Shown here piece by piece: positions 23,257-34,775 of a DNA stretch of 64,000 bases. Both the position numbers and the translations under genes were made by a program. This DNA is from Botrytis cinerea B05.10. Taxonomy: Eukaryota; Ascomycota; Leotiomycetes; Helotiales; Sclerotiniaceae. Position 1 is the stretch's first letter; each line of letters starts with the position of its first letter. The stretch lies in the NCBI RefSeq assembly GCF_000143535.2, contig NC_037311.1:124001-188000 (forward strand), written 5' to 3'. Under the pieces are notes generated by a model. It did not search any database. It was given only the letters and a program-made list of their open reading frames with translations, and had not been told where the DNA came from.

Positions 23257-26092
23257 ATGGATGATAATAATCGTCCAATTGCTTCATATGATGATATAGC
23301 TGCTCTTGCTAGTGGTAGTGGCAGTGGTAGTGGTACTACTGAAACTCCACAAAGTACCACCGGTACTTCTTCAACCAATTCCACCAAAGGAAGTCCAAAT
23401 AAACCCTCGCCGGCTAAATCAACAGTCACCGGGAGTCGATTTCAATGTCCTCAATGTCCAAAGAATTTTAGTAGGATTGAAAATTTGACTAGACATCAAG
23501 CCAATCGTAAGTAATCGTTTTCGTCATGTCCAACGCTCCGCTTGTTCTTTTATTCTGATACCTTTTTGGTTCTCACTCGCACACATCATTCAACTCTTAA
23601 CAATTCTGCCTGCCAAATTTCCTCGACTCAAAAGGATTCCTAGAAAGCTAGGTATTGATACATATCACGTGCTAATCACATTTCTACAATATCAGATGAT
23701 GATGTGGGCAAATTCGCTTGTCCAGTTTGTAGGAAAAGGTTCACGAGAAGTGATTTATTAAGTCGCCATCGTCGGATACATGACCAAAATCGTGGTTCAG
23801 ATAAACGCGCTGGCAACTCACAACCCCACGTGATACCGCAATCTGCCTCACCTTCCCCGTCTGAGCCTCAGCCAATTTCCAATCTTGTCCATCGTGATGA
23901 GGTCTCTATCCCAATTAACACTGATTTTGTGACTGCATTACCTCCGAGTATGCAATGGCGTGGTGGCCATCTCGACAGTTTGCCTCCAATTCAAGAAGCA
24001 TTATTTTCTGATTCACGCACACTTCCAACTCAATCCCAAGGCCTTTCAAGTCTAGTTGAAGCTGCACTGGCGCCACCTCCTGTGGAAGAGAGACTTCAAG
24101 TCTCAGGAAGCTTGAATCCCAACTCATGGGATGGTTTCATGCTTTACAATGATAACCCAAGTATCTACATGGGATCATATGATGCAGATATATCTTGGAC
24201 ATTGGACTGCTTCAGCCAAGATTCTTGGAGTAATATGGATCTGGACTTTGGTCTTTGTGGTCCAGATTTTGTCAAGTCCGATGCCCCAGGTCAATCAATT
24301 GACCTGGACGCGGAAGGGGATGAGGAAGATTGGCCCGATAAGGTCAGTAGATTAGAAAGTCCACCACGATGGGGCCCTAGACCTATTCCCCGGTTAGGTC
24401 CAGAGTCATGGCATGCAACTTCCTATGAAGCGAGAAGGAGTGGCTTCACGGCAGGTCCAAGCCAGCAGGTGAACGATGTATTGCGATCAACGCTACTAAG
24501 CATTTTACAAATTGAATTTCCTGCCGAATCGGGTGATGCGGTATATGTCGAAATAAATGTGTCGACATTTCCACCCTCAGAAGTACTAGACTTTTTCCTC
24601 CGACTTTATTTTCGACATGTGCATCCGCGATTTCCTATCACCCATATTCCAACCTTTGACATTTTCGCCAGCTCTCCTCTTCTTGTGTTGTCGATGATGT
24701 TTCTGGGTTCATGTTATTCAAGGGCAGATCGTGGCAGATTCTTACGATTATTTCATAATCGAGCAAGGGTAGCAAGCATGAGATTACACGAGATCGAAGA
24801 AAAACACGTTAGTCAGTCATCCAATAATGATCATTTCAGCTAACAATTGTGTAGCTTCGGATTCTTGACAACATCTTTACATTGTTTAACCTTCTACTCG
24901 CTGGAGCTTGGGGGGGAAGTAAGAAAATGTATGAGTTTGCTGAAGGTGTCAAGGGGATTCTGATAACAGCTGGTCGACGAGCTCGTTTGTTGGATTGTAG
25001 ACCAATTTCCAGAGTGCAGCTTGATCCAAGCTCGCTGCCCAGGAACACGCCACAAGAGATTGAATGGTTTTCATGGATAGAGACCGAGAAAAGAAAGCGG
25101 CTTGGGTTGTCGATTTATGTATGCTTTCTCAATCGCTCACATTTTCGTTGCTGACACTTGAACAGATTTTCGACTGTCAATACGCTACTCTGTTCAATGT
25201 GCAGCCGGCTATCAGTAGAGCCGAAACCACAAATTGCGTCTTTCCGTGCCCGGAACAGCATTGGGAAGCGCCATCACCACAAGCCTGGAAGATGCTGCTT
25301 GGCCCGGCCGATATTCCACCTGCAACATATTATCTCCATGCTTTGAATGGAATCCTTCTTCATAAATGGACTAAACCTCCTCCACCTGTCATCCCAACTA
25401 CAGTCTTTGGGAAAACTCTTGTTCTTTATGCAATACATACTCTGATATTTGATTGGCGTACATCAGTTTCTATGTTAAATCCTACAGGACTGATGGGCAC
25501 CATTGGAAATCACGCACTGGATATTGGTGCTGGGCTCTTGAGCAGAAGAAAATGGTTGATTGATGCACTAGACTCGTGGAATGAATGCTACGGAGCAACT
25601 CCCGGAGAACTATCTGTAGCTGGAAGACTTCTCTGTGCGCTGGGATTTGTTAGTTTGGATGTTAGTCTTAGTGATGTTCATTTAATGGCAGGTCGATCTT
25701 CAAGTCGCCAAGATTGCGATTTTGCGGCAATTAACCTGAAATATTGGGCAAACTCAGACATTGTGGGTGGAACAATGAGAAATGTATATGAAATGCTCAA
25801 TTTGTCCGAAGAATGCATAAGATTGAGGGATAGGAGTGGAGGGGATGGCATACTAGGGACGATGGGACTAGCCGGCGAGAGAACGGAAGAAGCAAGCTAT
25901 GAGATAGCGGTGTGTCTTTTCACGGGGGGGTTAGTTTGCTGGGTCTATAAAGAGTTGAGGACGCGACTGGAAGGTGCTGAGAGGGAGGAAGTCAAGGAAG
26001 CGATCAGAAGAGCGGGAAGAGGTTTGAGAGGGCTTGGGTGCTGGAGGATGGGGGAGATGTTCGGGAAAATTCTGGCGGGATTTGAGGGTTGA
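23257..26092 (+). CDS. C2H2 zinc-finger transcription factor with fungal regulatory domain
   Basis: A DNA-binding regulator. Four exons (23257-23506, 23696-24807, 24855-25118, 25166-26092) give 850 residues. Two adjacent C2H2 fingers occupy residues 62-112: C64, C67, H80, H84 and C92, C95, H108, H112, with recognition helices SRIENLTRH and TRSDLLSRH. Intron 1 interrupts the codon of H84, the last ligand of finger 1. A Gly-Ser run lies at residues 20-26. From about 330 on is the fungal-specific transcription factor domain, with LDFFLRLYFRHVHPRFPITH and FTLFNLLLAGAWGG, then EWFSWIETEKRKRLG and CQYATLF. Targets are unknown. The neighbouring FAD monooxygenase is convergent (201 bp between stops), so a regulatory link is only a guess. 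The start is the first ATG of the frame. Confidence 0.9.
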
Positions 26093-26293
26093 GAAGCGTT
26101 CTTGAATTAGGCTTACTGTACTTTATACTGAACAGTTCCTCAATAGCTGGCTATATACAATTCGACTAACTATCGAGATTGCCTTCTCACCACTCTTGGA
26201 GAGCATGACTGTTGTTATATATTCCAGCAATGGCGCAATTCTCTGCGTCTAATGATACGCTCAAATTTCTTGCCCGTTAATCAAATTTGTGTC

Positions 26294-27535
26294 TCAGCTT
26301 TTTATCCAATCATATTCCGGCAACTCATGACCAGTGTTCCGATCTTCCGGAAGAAGTTTGTGAACTTTCGTCTTACTAACGAACCGGATTATTGAATCTC
26401 TAATCCACATACCCCATCTAGTTTGAGGCATGGCAAGCTGTGGAAAGCCAGGTGGAAGATCCTCCATCCTTCTATAGATTGGGCGGAATATCTTTTCATA
26501 TCTCTGTAATGCCTCTGGAATGTCAGCACTGATTTTTATTCTTGACAACTCTCCGGCCAGAATATAGGCACTGTCAATAGCCAAAGTAGTCCCAACGCCA
26601 AAAGTTGCCATTGCAGCATCTCCAATCACTACAGCACGCCCATTTGTCCATTTTGGTACTTTGACCTGTGCTGATTTGGCCATATAAAAGTCATCGGACT
26701 TATCCAACCCCTCCAATATTTGCTTTGCCTTCCAACCGCCATTCTCAAAGTAAGAATGTAGCATACGTTTCGTGGCTTCTGTCCCTCCCTCCATGGCTTT
26801 CTCTACTACTGGGTCGCATATTCCGTGTTTCGGCATCGTAATACAAAGGTAAACGCCTTTGGTAGAGGGATTCCGATGTGGTCGCGTCATCATACACAGA
26901 CCCTTCGGTGCATTGAAGATCTCCCAAAATTTCGAATCGTTTGGTTCACTTGGGATACTAAAGAAGGCGACGTATTGGCCGATGAAATTGTAGCTGTCTT
27001 TAAGGGCTTCCTTGTCCAAAATCATAGATCGAATTTGTGATGTGGACCCATCTGCACCCACAACCAAGTCAAATGTCTCTTTTGATCCCCCATTGAAAAT
27101 CACGTCGACGCCCGTCTCTGTCTGATTGAGAGACTGGATAAAATCACCATACTTATAATTGATATTATCGAACTTCTTGCTAGCCTCCAGGAAAAGTTCA
27201 GATAGATCAGCCCGCAGAATTTCGTAATCCGATGTGAAGGTATCACCAGCTAGAAACGTTGCAAACGGCTTTCCTGAAGAGTTCACAAGCATCGTACCCA
27301 CTTCGGTTGTCGTTCGCGCGCGAATGGCTTCCTCAAGTTTCATTTTCTTCGCAATTTCAACAGCTGCACCATGAATGTCAATTGCTTGTCCAGTGGCTCT
27401 TGGAATTGGTGATCGCTCGATAATTTTGACTGATGTGTTGAGTCCGGTTCTAGCAAGCCAGTATGCGAGACATGGCCCAGCGATGCCAGCGCCTGAAATT
27501 AGGACTTTCAATTTGGGTGTAGTTATAGTCATCAT
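26294..27535 (-). CDS. FAD-dependent monooxygenase (PHBH/TetX-like)
   Basis: A group A flavoprotein monooxygenase, using NAD(P)H and oxygen to hydroxylate an unidentified, probably aromatic or polyketide-like, compound. Single exon, 413 residues. The dinucleotide motif VLISGAGIAGPCLAYWLAR is near the N-terminus (about 9-27), the DG motif is VVGADGSTSQIRS (about 159-171) and the GD motif is VVIGDAAMATFGVGTTLAID (about 300-319). There is no signal peptide; the final residues are hydrophilic. Two adjacent ATG codons open the frame. The first is used here. No synthase or other biosynthetic gene lies next to it in this window, so involvement in a metabolite cluster is not supported. Confidence 0.9.
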   Translation of the reverse strand: MMTITTPKLKVLISGAGIAGPCLAYWLARTGLNTSVKIIERSPIPRATGQAIDIHGAAVEIAKKMKLEEAIRARTTTEVGTMLVNSSGKPFATFLAGDTFTSDYEILRADLSELFLEASKKFDNINYKYGDFIQSLNQTETGVDVIFNGGSKETFDLVVGADGSTSQIRSMILDKEALKDSYNFIGQYVAFFSIPSEPNDSKFWEIFNAPKGLCMMTRPHRNPSTKGVYLCITMPKHGICDPVVEKAMEGGTEATKRMLHSYFENGGWKAKQILEGLDKSDDFYMAKSAQVKVPKWTNGRAVVIGDAAMATFGVGTTLAIDSAYILAGELSRIKISADIPEALQRYEKIFRPIYRRMEDLPPGFPQLAMPQTRWGMWIRDSIIRFVSKTKVHKLLPEDRNTGHELPEYDWIKS

Positions 27536-29821
27536 GTTTTCTGGATTATTTCTAAATTATTGATCCAATCCCATCCTTCATATGCCTTTATATGAGTTTT
27601 GAGATGCTCGCTAAAATGACTTCTTTTTTAGGCAGCGCTTTAGAAGTGAGCCTATTATAGTCAAAGACCAGCGGCATGATATATCTGCATGGCTCTAGCT
27701 TGGATAGATTCTGATGTGATTTGGTGTATTGCTTATTGGAATTCGCTTCTCGATGCGAATTTTCATAGAGTCATAGATCCTTCTTATCTCCTCTCCGTGA
27801 GACCACCCTGTCTTCTGTCCCCGTTCGGGAAGTGGGATGAAGTACGCTTCGGTAACCGGGTTATCGGGGTTTTCTAACATCCGAGACTAGCATCTGATTT
27901 GATCATGTCAATTAGCTGAACGATGTGTTCCGCATACGCAAAAAGAGGTAACGGTGGTGAATGCTGGTGGATAAAAAAGTTATCCGTTTTGGAAATTACG
28001 CCTTGTAGTTATTCTCATGGAAAAATGAAGTCTGCTCATTGTTCCTCCAGTATGATATATAATAGAAATACCCCTCCATCAGTTATTTGACTTTTCCCGA
28101 GTCTCTTAAGTCCAGGGAGCATATCTTCATTTCGAACATGGATTCTCCAACCATCTCACAGTACTAATCAAATTCAGAAAATCAAAAGCTTTCATCGCCG
28201 GATATCAAGCCAGGCAGCGACTGTAGACAATGCCAACTCTCGCCATCTTGAGTATTAAAGCTGATGAAAGGCGCGTAGAAGTAGAACGCATTCAGCAAGG
28301 TAAGACTTGTGTTCCATAGGGCGTGTGATACAGATCAAAGTATGGGAGAACAATGCGACAAGGAAGATATATGAGGTTTGAGAGAGTTGAAACGTCGAAA
28401 CAGATGTAGGATCGAGGAGATATATCGTCGACGAGCCACGGCATAAAATAATTTATAGGAGACATGATACTCGCCAATAGCATATCGATGATCCGTCTTT
28501 TCTGAATTGCTGAGGATAGAGTGACTTGTTCATCATCGGGACCAAACCCACCGCATCTTTGGAGGCCATAACGTAATTCTTGAACAGTCAGGTATCACTT
28601 GAACGCAGGCTAGAAGAAGGATCAAGGCTCCGTGAGGAGGAGATGAGACAATTCAACATAATCAGAAAGTTTTAAAGCACATGAGCGCCCATCTTCACAA
28701 AAAGAAGAGAGAAATAATAGTGATGATATAATGCAAAGATGGTTTGGTGAATAGTAACCAAAAACAAAGTTGGGGTAACACTTCAGGAAATAGGATGATA
28801 ACAAGAGTCAAGCCTTCCTCATGGTCACAGTGATCTCTTGTGCATACTTATTCATTTGCTAAGGGTGGGTCTATGGGCAACAATGTTCCTCACAGCTTTT
28901 ACATTTCAAAATCTGACTCGCTTGGACGGCAGTTACCCCTCAAGCATCATGTCGTTTCGATATACCCTATAGGCGTACACGCTTCTATTGGCATGAGAGT
29001 AAAAAAAATAAATGGCTCACATAAGCACATCTTAAACAATACTCATAACATTACTCCCAGACTACATAAATAAAAAGTCGACCACTAGTCACGAGAAGAA
29101 ATGTTTGCATTTTCGAGAATGATAAAGTTCGGGGGCAAATGCAATGTGTTGAGCATGCAATGAAGATTTCTACCTACGGAGAGTGGGTTCCAAACATATG
29201 TAAGGTAAACACAACGATAGTTGATTTTGGGTGAACGATGTTGGGGGATGGGATTAAATCAAGAAAAATGAAAACGAGGAAGATGATATAGACCCTGAAT
29301 GATAGCTGTGGGTATCGGATAGTTGATGATAATGATAATATTCGGAACACCGTGAGAAAATGGCAAACGCGAAAATCGACCTCTATCCAAGATTCTTGCT
29401 GATAGCTCTCTGACTATGGGATCCTACCCAAGTAGATACCACGGTGCTATCTCTGAGCATTCTTCGATTGCCATGTGCAATGGTGGTCTCTAGAGTTTTC
29501 TATTTTCTAACTTCAAACAGGATATGAACCCCCCTTCAGTACCCTTACTCAGACCAAACCCACTGAGCCATCCATAGCAGTATAAGCTCACTATCTCACA
29601 CCTAGGCAATGAAAGATAAGTATGAATAGGAGGGATATAATAAAATATCTAAACAGAACTGTCTGCAGCGCGTAGCTCGGGTCAAATAAATATGCCGTCA
29701 AAAGATTCAATCCCCAGAACCTTGAAATCAAACCCTGAGTATCACTGGTGGATCAGCCCACTCGAATCCCACCCATAACTTCCTCATCTCTCGTTATGCC
29801 CACTCACCTCTCCTCTCCACC
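27536..29821. other. 2.3-kb intergenic region
   Basis: AT-rich DNA with short, unconserved reading frames only. A stretch on the minus strand near 29521-29580 has weak A-box/B-box resemblance but no tRNA fold. I see no supportable gene. Confidence 0.5.
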
Positions 29822-30725
29822 TCAAACCTCTGTCATTCCCTCCGGAACCCCCATCTTCAACCTTCTACCCCAGAATCTCATGAGTGGCAGGACCTCCTCC
29901 CTCCCCCTCATCATCCCATCACCTTCTCTCTCCCATTTAACATATTCCACTTCGGCGAATGTACTCTTTACCTTTTCCAAAGCTGTCCTTGTTATTTCTG
30001 ACTTTCTGTTTCCGCCCGCTATCAGAATTGGTGTTCTGACTCTCCCTTTGTTATCTTTTTGACTTGGGTCTGCATTTGAAGGCGGGGAGAAAGACGCAGG
30101 AAGTCGTCCGCCAATTGAAATCGCACCTCCCAATTCTAGGTCTCTTAGGAGTGAAGAAGTAGTTTGTGCGAGAGTCGATAGAGCCAGCATGCCTCCTTGT
30201 CCAAACCCGAACATAAATATATTTCTTGGTGGATAATTACATGTTTTCATGAGCATCTCAATCATAGAAGTCAGGAGTGTGATAGAGGGTGTAATATCAG
30301 CATCGAGATCTAGAGAACCAGTCGTAGAGTCGAATTCGAGATCTCGTGCCCAATGGAAAGAAGGTAGGTCGGAACCAGTTATGAGGGCGGGGATTGGGGT
30401 TGGGGCTTGAGGAATCAAGGACGCAGTTTGAGGTAGAGATAAGTTTTTCGCTGAGCGGGGGTGTTAGTTGAAGTAGTGGTTAGTGAAATGATAGAATCGG
30501 TAAAACATGAGAGGGTGCTGGCAATATGAGAGGTGTTGGGGAAAGGGAAGAAAATGGATGCATGGCAAATAAAATCTCACCAAGCTGTGTGAAGCCATTC
30601 TTCGTATCCCCCAAACCATGAAGCAGAATCAGGATATTGGTATTCTTTCCGTCTCTGGATGGTAAAATATCACATAATAGATTCTTTGGCAGATCATCTA
30701 CAGTTGGCAGACGTGGTGTTGTCAT
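29822..30725 (-). CDS. Acyl-protein-thioesterase-like protein lacking the catalytic triad
   Basis: An alpha/beta-hydrolase of the phospholipase/carboxylesterase (APT1-like) family that appears inactive. Two exons (30725-30581, 30450-29822; 130-bp intron) give 257 residues from MTTPRLPTVDDLP; an ATG at 30743 would add six but has a poorer context. Family blocks are ILILLHGLGDTKNGF (oxyanion loop), LIPQAPTPIP and SFHWARDLEFD. The nucleophile elbow reads MFGFGQGGM, where active relatives have GFSQGG, so the serine is replaced by glycine. The aspartate loop reads ILIAGGNRKSEIT instead of a GD block. The region where the His is expected (GDGMMRGREEVL) has none. A non-catalytic binding role or a relocated active site is possible. 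Upstream lies a 10-bp-periodic repeat. Confidence 0.85.
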
Positions 30726-30819
30726 TTTTACTCTTATTTTCATCGAGCTGGAATTTCCTCAGCCTTGCTTGCTTTTTCAACGAGGCTGATTCAGTCTTCA
30801 TCACCTGCGTCGGCGGGCA

Positions 30820-30853
30820 CATGAATATTCATAAATATTCATAAATATTCATG
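30820..30853. repeat. Three 10-bp repeats forming an AT palindrome
   Basis: Three near-identical copies of the 10-bp unit ATAAATATTC (first copy ATGAATATTC) bounded by CATG at both ends. The 34 bp pair with themselves at 15 of 17 positions. It lies 95 bp upstream of the thioesterase-like gene, possibly a regulator-binding array on one DNA face. Confidence 0.75.
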
Positions 30854-32500
30854 AAACGACGTCGAATTATGCAAATGACGAAACGGCCAACCTTGAAAGC
30901 CTTACAAGGCTATCCTCGCTGGACAAAACAAGCATCTTACTAAGCGATATTTATGGAGAAGCCAATGAAGCTTGTTCAGCTGAACCCTTAACTAATCGGC
31001 AGTGCCTACCCTCACCACCCAGAAAGGTATCCATTATCTATTTATTAGTTGCAAAGTGGGAATTGCCGAGGGAGCGGAAGGGACAGAGTGGAAGCTTGTT
31101 AAAGCTTCGATGTCGTTCGTTCGCCCTATGTTAACTGGGTCTTGTTACTGGCTGGTCCACCAGTCCTGGATACGATGTAGAGAGAGAACAGATTACGTTT
31201 TTGTCTGTCTCTGTCTCGAACCTTGATGCTTCAATCAATGCGTTAACTCATCTATGCGATGCGCGTTTGACGGATGAATGAACCCTTTTTGCTTGTGTTT
31301 TTCTCGTGCATTACCGCCAGGAGCGAGGGTTACTTGACACCCGCATCTTGCATGGCTGCACCATCTTGTTTTCAAATTGCCCTTATTGGTGGCTGCAGTT
31401 GGATATTCTACAGTGTTTACGCGCACGCCGAGGACACTCTGAGGGGTTAGAAGGAGCTACGATGGTCTCTATGATATTCCCAGCAAGGTATTTTGCGGTA
31501 TCAACTTGAAGACAGGGCCCAGCTTTACAAGGATTGATGGATGTGGTTGAACCCCTCTCATCCACCCATCCACCCATCCCCATCCACTTATCCAACCACC
31601 CAGCCGATTCCGATGCATGCACGCATAGAGGGCTGAAGTAGCAGTCAAGCAATGCAATACATAACCTTGATGGGGACAACGAGATACCAACGGTACCAGC
31701 AGTACGAAGTACCAACGGTAACCTAGAGCAAAGTAAAAGTGGTGAAGCCACGACGGTCAGATGGTCTAAGACTCCTTATTGCTAACTCGGTTCGTATTTC
31801 CTATACATGATTGGAAAAGAAGTGATTATGATGATCTATACTTTCATGGATTTCGGAGCTTTCGTCGGCGTGTCATAGGCTGATTGATCGACCCTGAAGA
31901 TCTTGTTTCTTAATTTTGGACTTAACATGTAATCTGTTGGAGACTTGGGGTTTCGAGAGTCAAGACCCAGACAGATCTAGGTGTTCAGTAACTTCATTCT
32001 GATATGTGGATAGAATTACTTGCAACTACCGGTGAAGGGATTCTCCTGGATTTTGATTGTATCGTAAGAGATATACAGGTTTTGATGTCATCGCTACTTC
32101 ATTATCATTGATACTAAGTAACGTAACGCAGTGATAATGATCGGGGGTCTGAGAGCTTCGGAACCATACATTTCATGCTTTGTGTTTTAACTTTGCCCCT
32201 CCATAGCTGTGTTGTACAAATGCAATGGGAGCTTTACCCTTGCTACCACGAGTACGAGCACTTATTACTTTATATAGTAGTCTGTATGTAGGGCAGGCTC
32301 TGCAGCGTGCGACAGCATCATTCGACTTCGTATATTCTACTCAGACAAAGTAGATTTCATGAGATGCATGTAAGATAAATGTAATATAAATGACACACAC
32401 TCGATGTAGCTGGATAGGGAGCGTTGGATTCGGGATTTGCACATACTTGGGGAAAATGGCCTCTCACTCCCATCATACCGAAACAATGGCATGTCAATCC

Positions 32501-32548
32501 GGACATCCATCCATCCATCCATCCATTCATTCATTCATCCATCCATCA
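32501..32548. repeat. CATC/CATT tetranucleotide repeat
   Basis: Imperfect tandem tetranucleotides (CATC then CATT then CATC) in intergenic DNA. A related CCAC/CCAT tract lies at 31557-31606. Confidence 0.9.
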
Positions 32549-32876
32549 GTATCTACGGCTGGCCGGCTCTCGTAGCAAACAAGCGCTTCCCAAACAAGCT
32601 TTCATTTGACGATTCCATTACATTCTTTTCTAAGCCACGCAAGCCGTGTAACTACTCCTCCGTAAACTATTGGAAGAACTTGACACTTGTCGATGAGCGC
32701 CCGGTGGGTTGTGGGTTGAGGGTTGACTGTTAGCTTCATGCAATGTGGGGTTCAACATGATACCCTGGAAAGTTGTTGCCATCGAAAACAAGATCAGAGC
32801 AAGGCAAGGCAAGATGAGGTATGAAGTATGAGATATGATGACTAGGATCACCACAGCCATAGAAAGTCAAGTGGAA

Positions 32877-32917
32877 GGGGGAAGGGGGGAAGGGGGAAGG
32901 GGGGAAGGGGGGAGGGG
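32877..32917 (+). promoter_or_regulatory. G-quadruplex-capable purine tract
   Basis: Six runs of four to six guanines separated by AA or A within 41 bp on the plus strand, about 415 bp upstream of the CipC-like ATG and about 265 bp upstream of its TATA box. It fulfils the four-run rule for an intramolecular G-quadruplex; a structural role is inferred. Confidence 0.6.
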
Positions 32918-33181
32918 AGAAGAGCGAAGACTGTATGGCCTCATCCAAGAATCCAAGATATTCGCCTTGGAAGTCTACAGCTTTGGTTAGAATCCACATT
33001 CTGTGCTGTGTATTGGAGTACCTATGAGCGGGGCTTGAGACTTGATGGGATGAAACGGTGAATCATGTACTACTCTATTTGGTTAATTGGGTTAACGAGT
33101 AAATGGGAGGTGGTGTGAATATATGAAATCCACAAAGGCACAGTAAAAGAGGGGTGAGGGTTCGACGGGAACACTTCCATC

Positions 33182-33189
33182 TATATAAA
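33182..33189 (+). promoter_or_regulatory. TATA box of the CipC-like gene
   Basis: TATATAAA 145 bp before the ATG, followed by a C/T-rich leader and an AAAATGG start context. This is a strong fungal core promoter layout. Confidence 0.65.
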
Positions 33190-33333
33190 CCCCTCGCATC
33201 TCCCCTCCTCAACACCTCTCTTCTTCTTTTCTCATCAACAACGACAACTTTACATCTCTCAATAACTTCAATCTTATAACTACATACCACCCTTTTCAAA
33301 CTTTCCAACTTTTCACCAAACAAATCTATCAAA

Positions 33334-33962
33334 ATGGTTTTCGGCTGGGGTACGTCTCTTCCGTCCCATCTTCACAATGCCCTATCCTCCATGGGGCTCC
33401 ACACCTAACCTTTACTTTGACACTATTCGCAAGAAGATGGAGCTCTGACTGACATATAATCTCCTACAGGCGAATCTCAAGAACACTACGACCAATACCA
33501 AAACGAGAACACTGCCAGTCTCGGTCATGAGGTTCTCGCAGGTGGTGCTGGTTTCGCCGCCATGAAGATGTTCGAGGATAGACAACGCAAGGAGGGTATG
33601 TTTGAAGCCTCGCCTCTTGACTTCCAATCCGATCAATTTACTAACTCAACATGTTCTACAGGAAAGCCAGTCTCCCACGCTTTTGCTAAGGAGCTTCTCG
33701 CTGGTTTCGCCGCTGGTGAAATCGACAAGTTGGCTGAGACCAAGGGTGAGGACTGGGTCCGTGAGCACAGAATGAGAGAAAGATCCCAAGAACAAGCTGA
33801 GCACTTGTATGATCAACATTACGGCCAGGATGATCAATATGACCCGTAAGTTCTCTTTTACCTTGATTTATTATCTTTTGGGACGCTTTACTAACGCGGC
33901 CTTTCTACAGAAACCAACGTGGTCCCCCAGAGCACTTCAACAACTACAACAACAACTGGTAG
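33334..33962 (+). CDS. CipC-like small protein (DUF3759 family)
   Basis: A 125-residue protein of the CipC family, named after an Aspergillus protein induced by the antibiotic concanamycin; biochemical function is unknown. Four exons (33334-33349, 33470-33595, 33662-33845, 33911-33962), with a 16-nt first exon encoding MVFGW. Recognisable features are the MVFGWG start, then HEVLAGGAGFAAMKMFEDRQ and HAFAKELLAGFAAGEIDKLAETKG, two predicted helices with an A-G-F-A-A repeat, then a Gln/His/Tyr-rich tail ending in Asn residues. It has no signal peptide, so it is cytosolic. The strong TATA box, C/T-rich leader and excellent start context predict high or inducible expression. All splice junctions are in phase. 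Confidence 0.93.
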
Positions 33963-34775
33963 ATTAATGATTGAGAGCACGGAATCGATCGAGGATATCA
34001 GAAGTGATAGTATGATGAATTGATGGGATTTCTGCTGTCTCGATTAGGGATCTGCTGATGATGATGACGAATTTTATATATAGCATGCATGGCTTTTTAT
34101 GATGGATGATACGGTCTGGCAAAAGCCTAGGTTCTCCACAGAATACAGTCTCAATCGAAATAAAAGGATTTTGACCAACAACATTGCTTCCTGCTTTTCT
34201 TTTGGGGGGGGAGTATTCAAAAACTGAACGACTTGTGATTGAACGACTTGTGATTGATGTTTTGACTTGACGTTGACGTCGGAAGGTACCTGTCTCGATT
34301 GTGAGGTGCGATCTTATCTTGGTTCAGGTACAGTGCATACTTGGCGATGTGGATTAAGGCTATCGCCAAGACCAGGTATCGGTGTAGCTCAATATTGGAG
34401 AGGCTGTACATCTAAGACAACAATAGATAATCGAGTACAATAGTCGTCACATCCCATCTTTGTAACTTTGACTTCAATTGACTTCCAACTCTCATATTGT
34501 ACAAAGTAGTTACTGTTCGGCATCAAGGCACTAGGTAGGTATTGATGCCCCATTCACAATCAACCATACATTACATCACTTCCATCTGATAATAACTCAC
34601 ACTAACGATACCCGCCTACCCAGATTCACTACCGCTCTACCCTCACTATATTCGCAATCGCTCTATCTGTAAGAGATTCCACTGCTAATCAAGCACTACC
34701 TTCCCTGCATCTTTGCTTGCTGTCAAACCGCAGACATCAAGATAGCTCAATTCCCCAGGAACAAACAACAACACA
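33963..34775. other. Intergenic region, CipC-like to aspartyl aminopeptidase
   Basis: 813 bp with a duplicated GAACGACTTGTGATT near 34226-34256 and a C/T-rich segment just before the next ATG. No gene is visible. Confidence 0.55.

Larger units (their letters stand above)
30854..33333. other. Long intergenic region upstream of the CipC-like gene
   Basis: 2.5 kb with no convincing gene. It carries CCAC/CCAT repeats at 31557-31606, CATC repeats at 32501-32548, the G-rich tract at 32877-32917 and a TATA box. The length suggests complex regulation of the CipC-like gene. Confidence 0.5.

Noticed and set aside
26294..27535. Secondary-metabolite cluster around the FAD monooxygenase and C2H2 regulator
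   Set aside because: No synthase, P450 or transporter lies nearby; neighbours are housekeeping or unrelated genes.
29515..29580. tRNA-like element on the minus strand (TGGCTCAGTGGG and GGTTCATATCC)
   Set aside because: A-box and B-box resemblance only; no acceptor or T-stem pairing, and no T-run terminator downstream.
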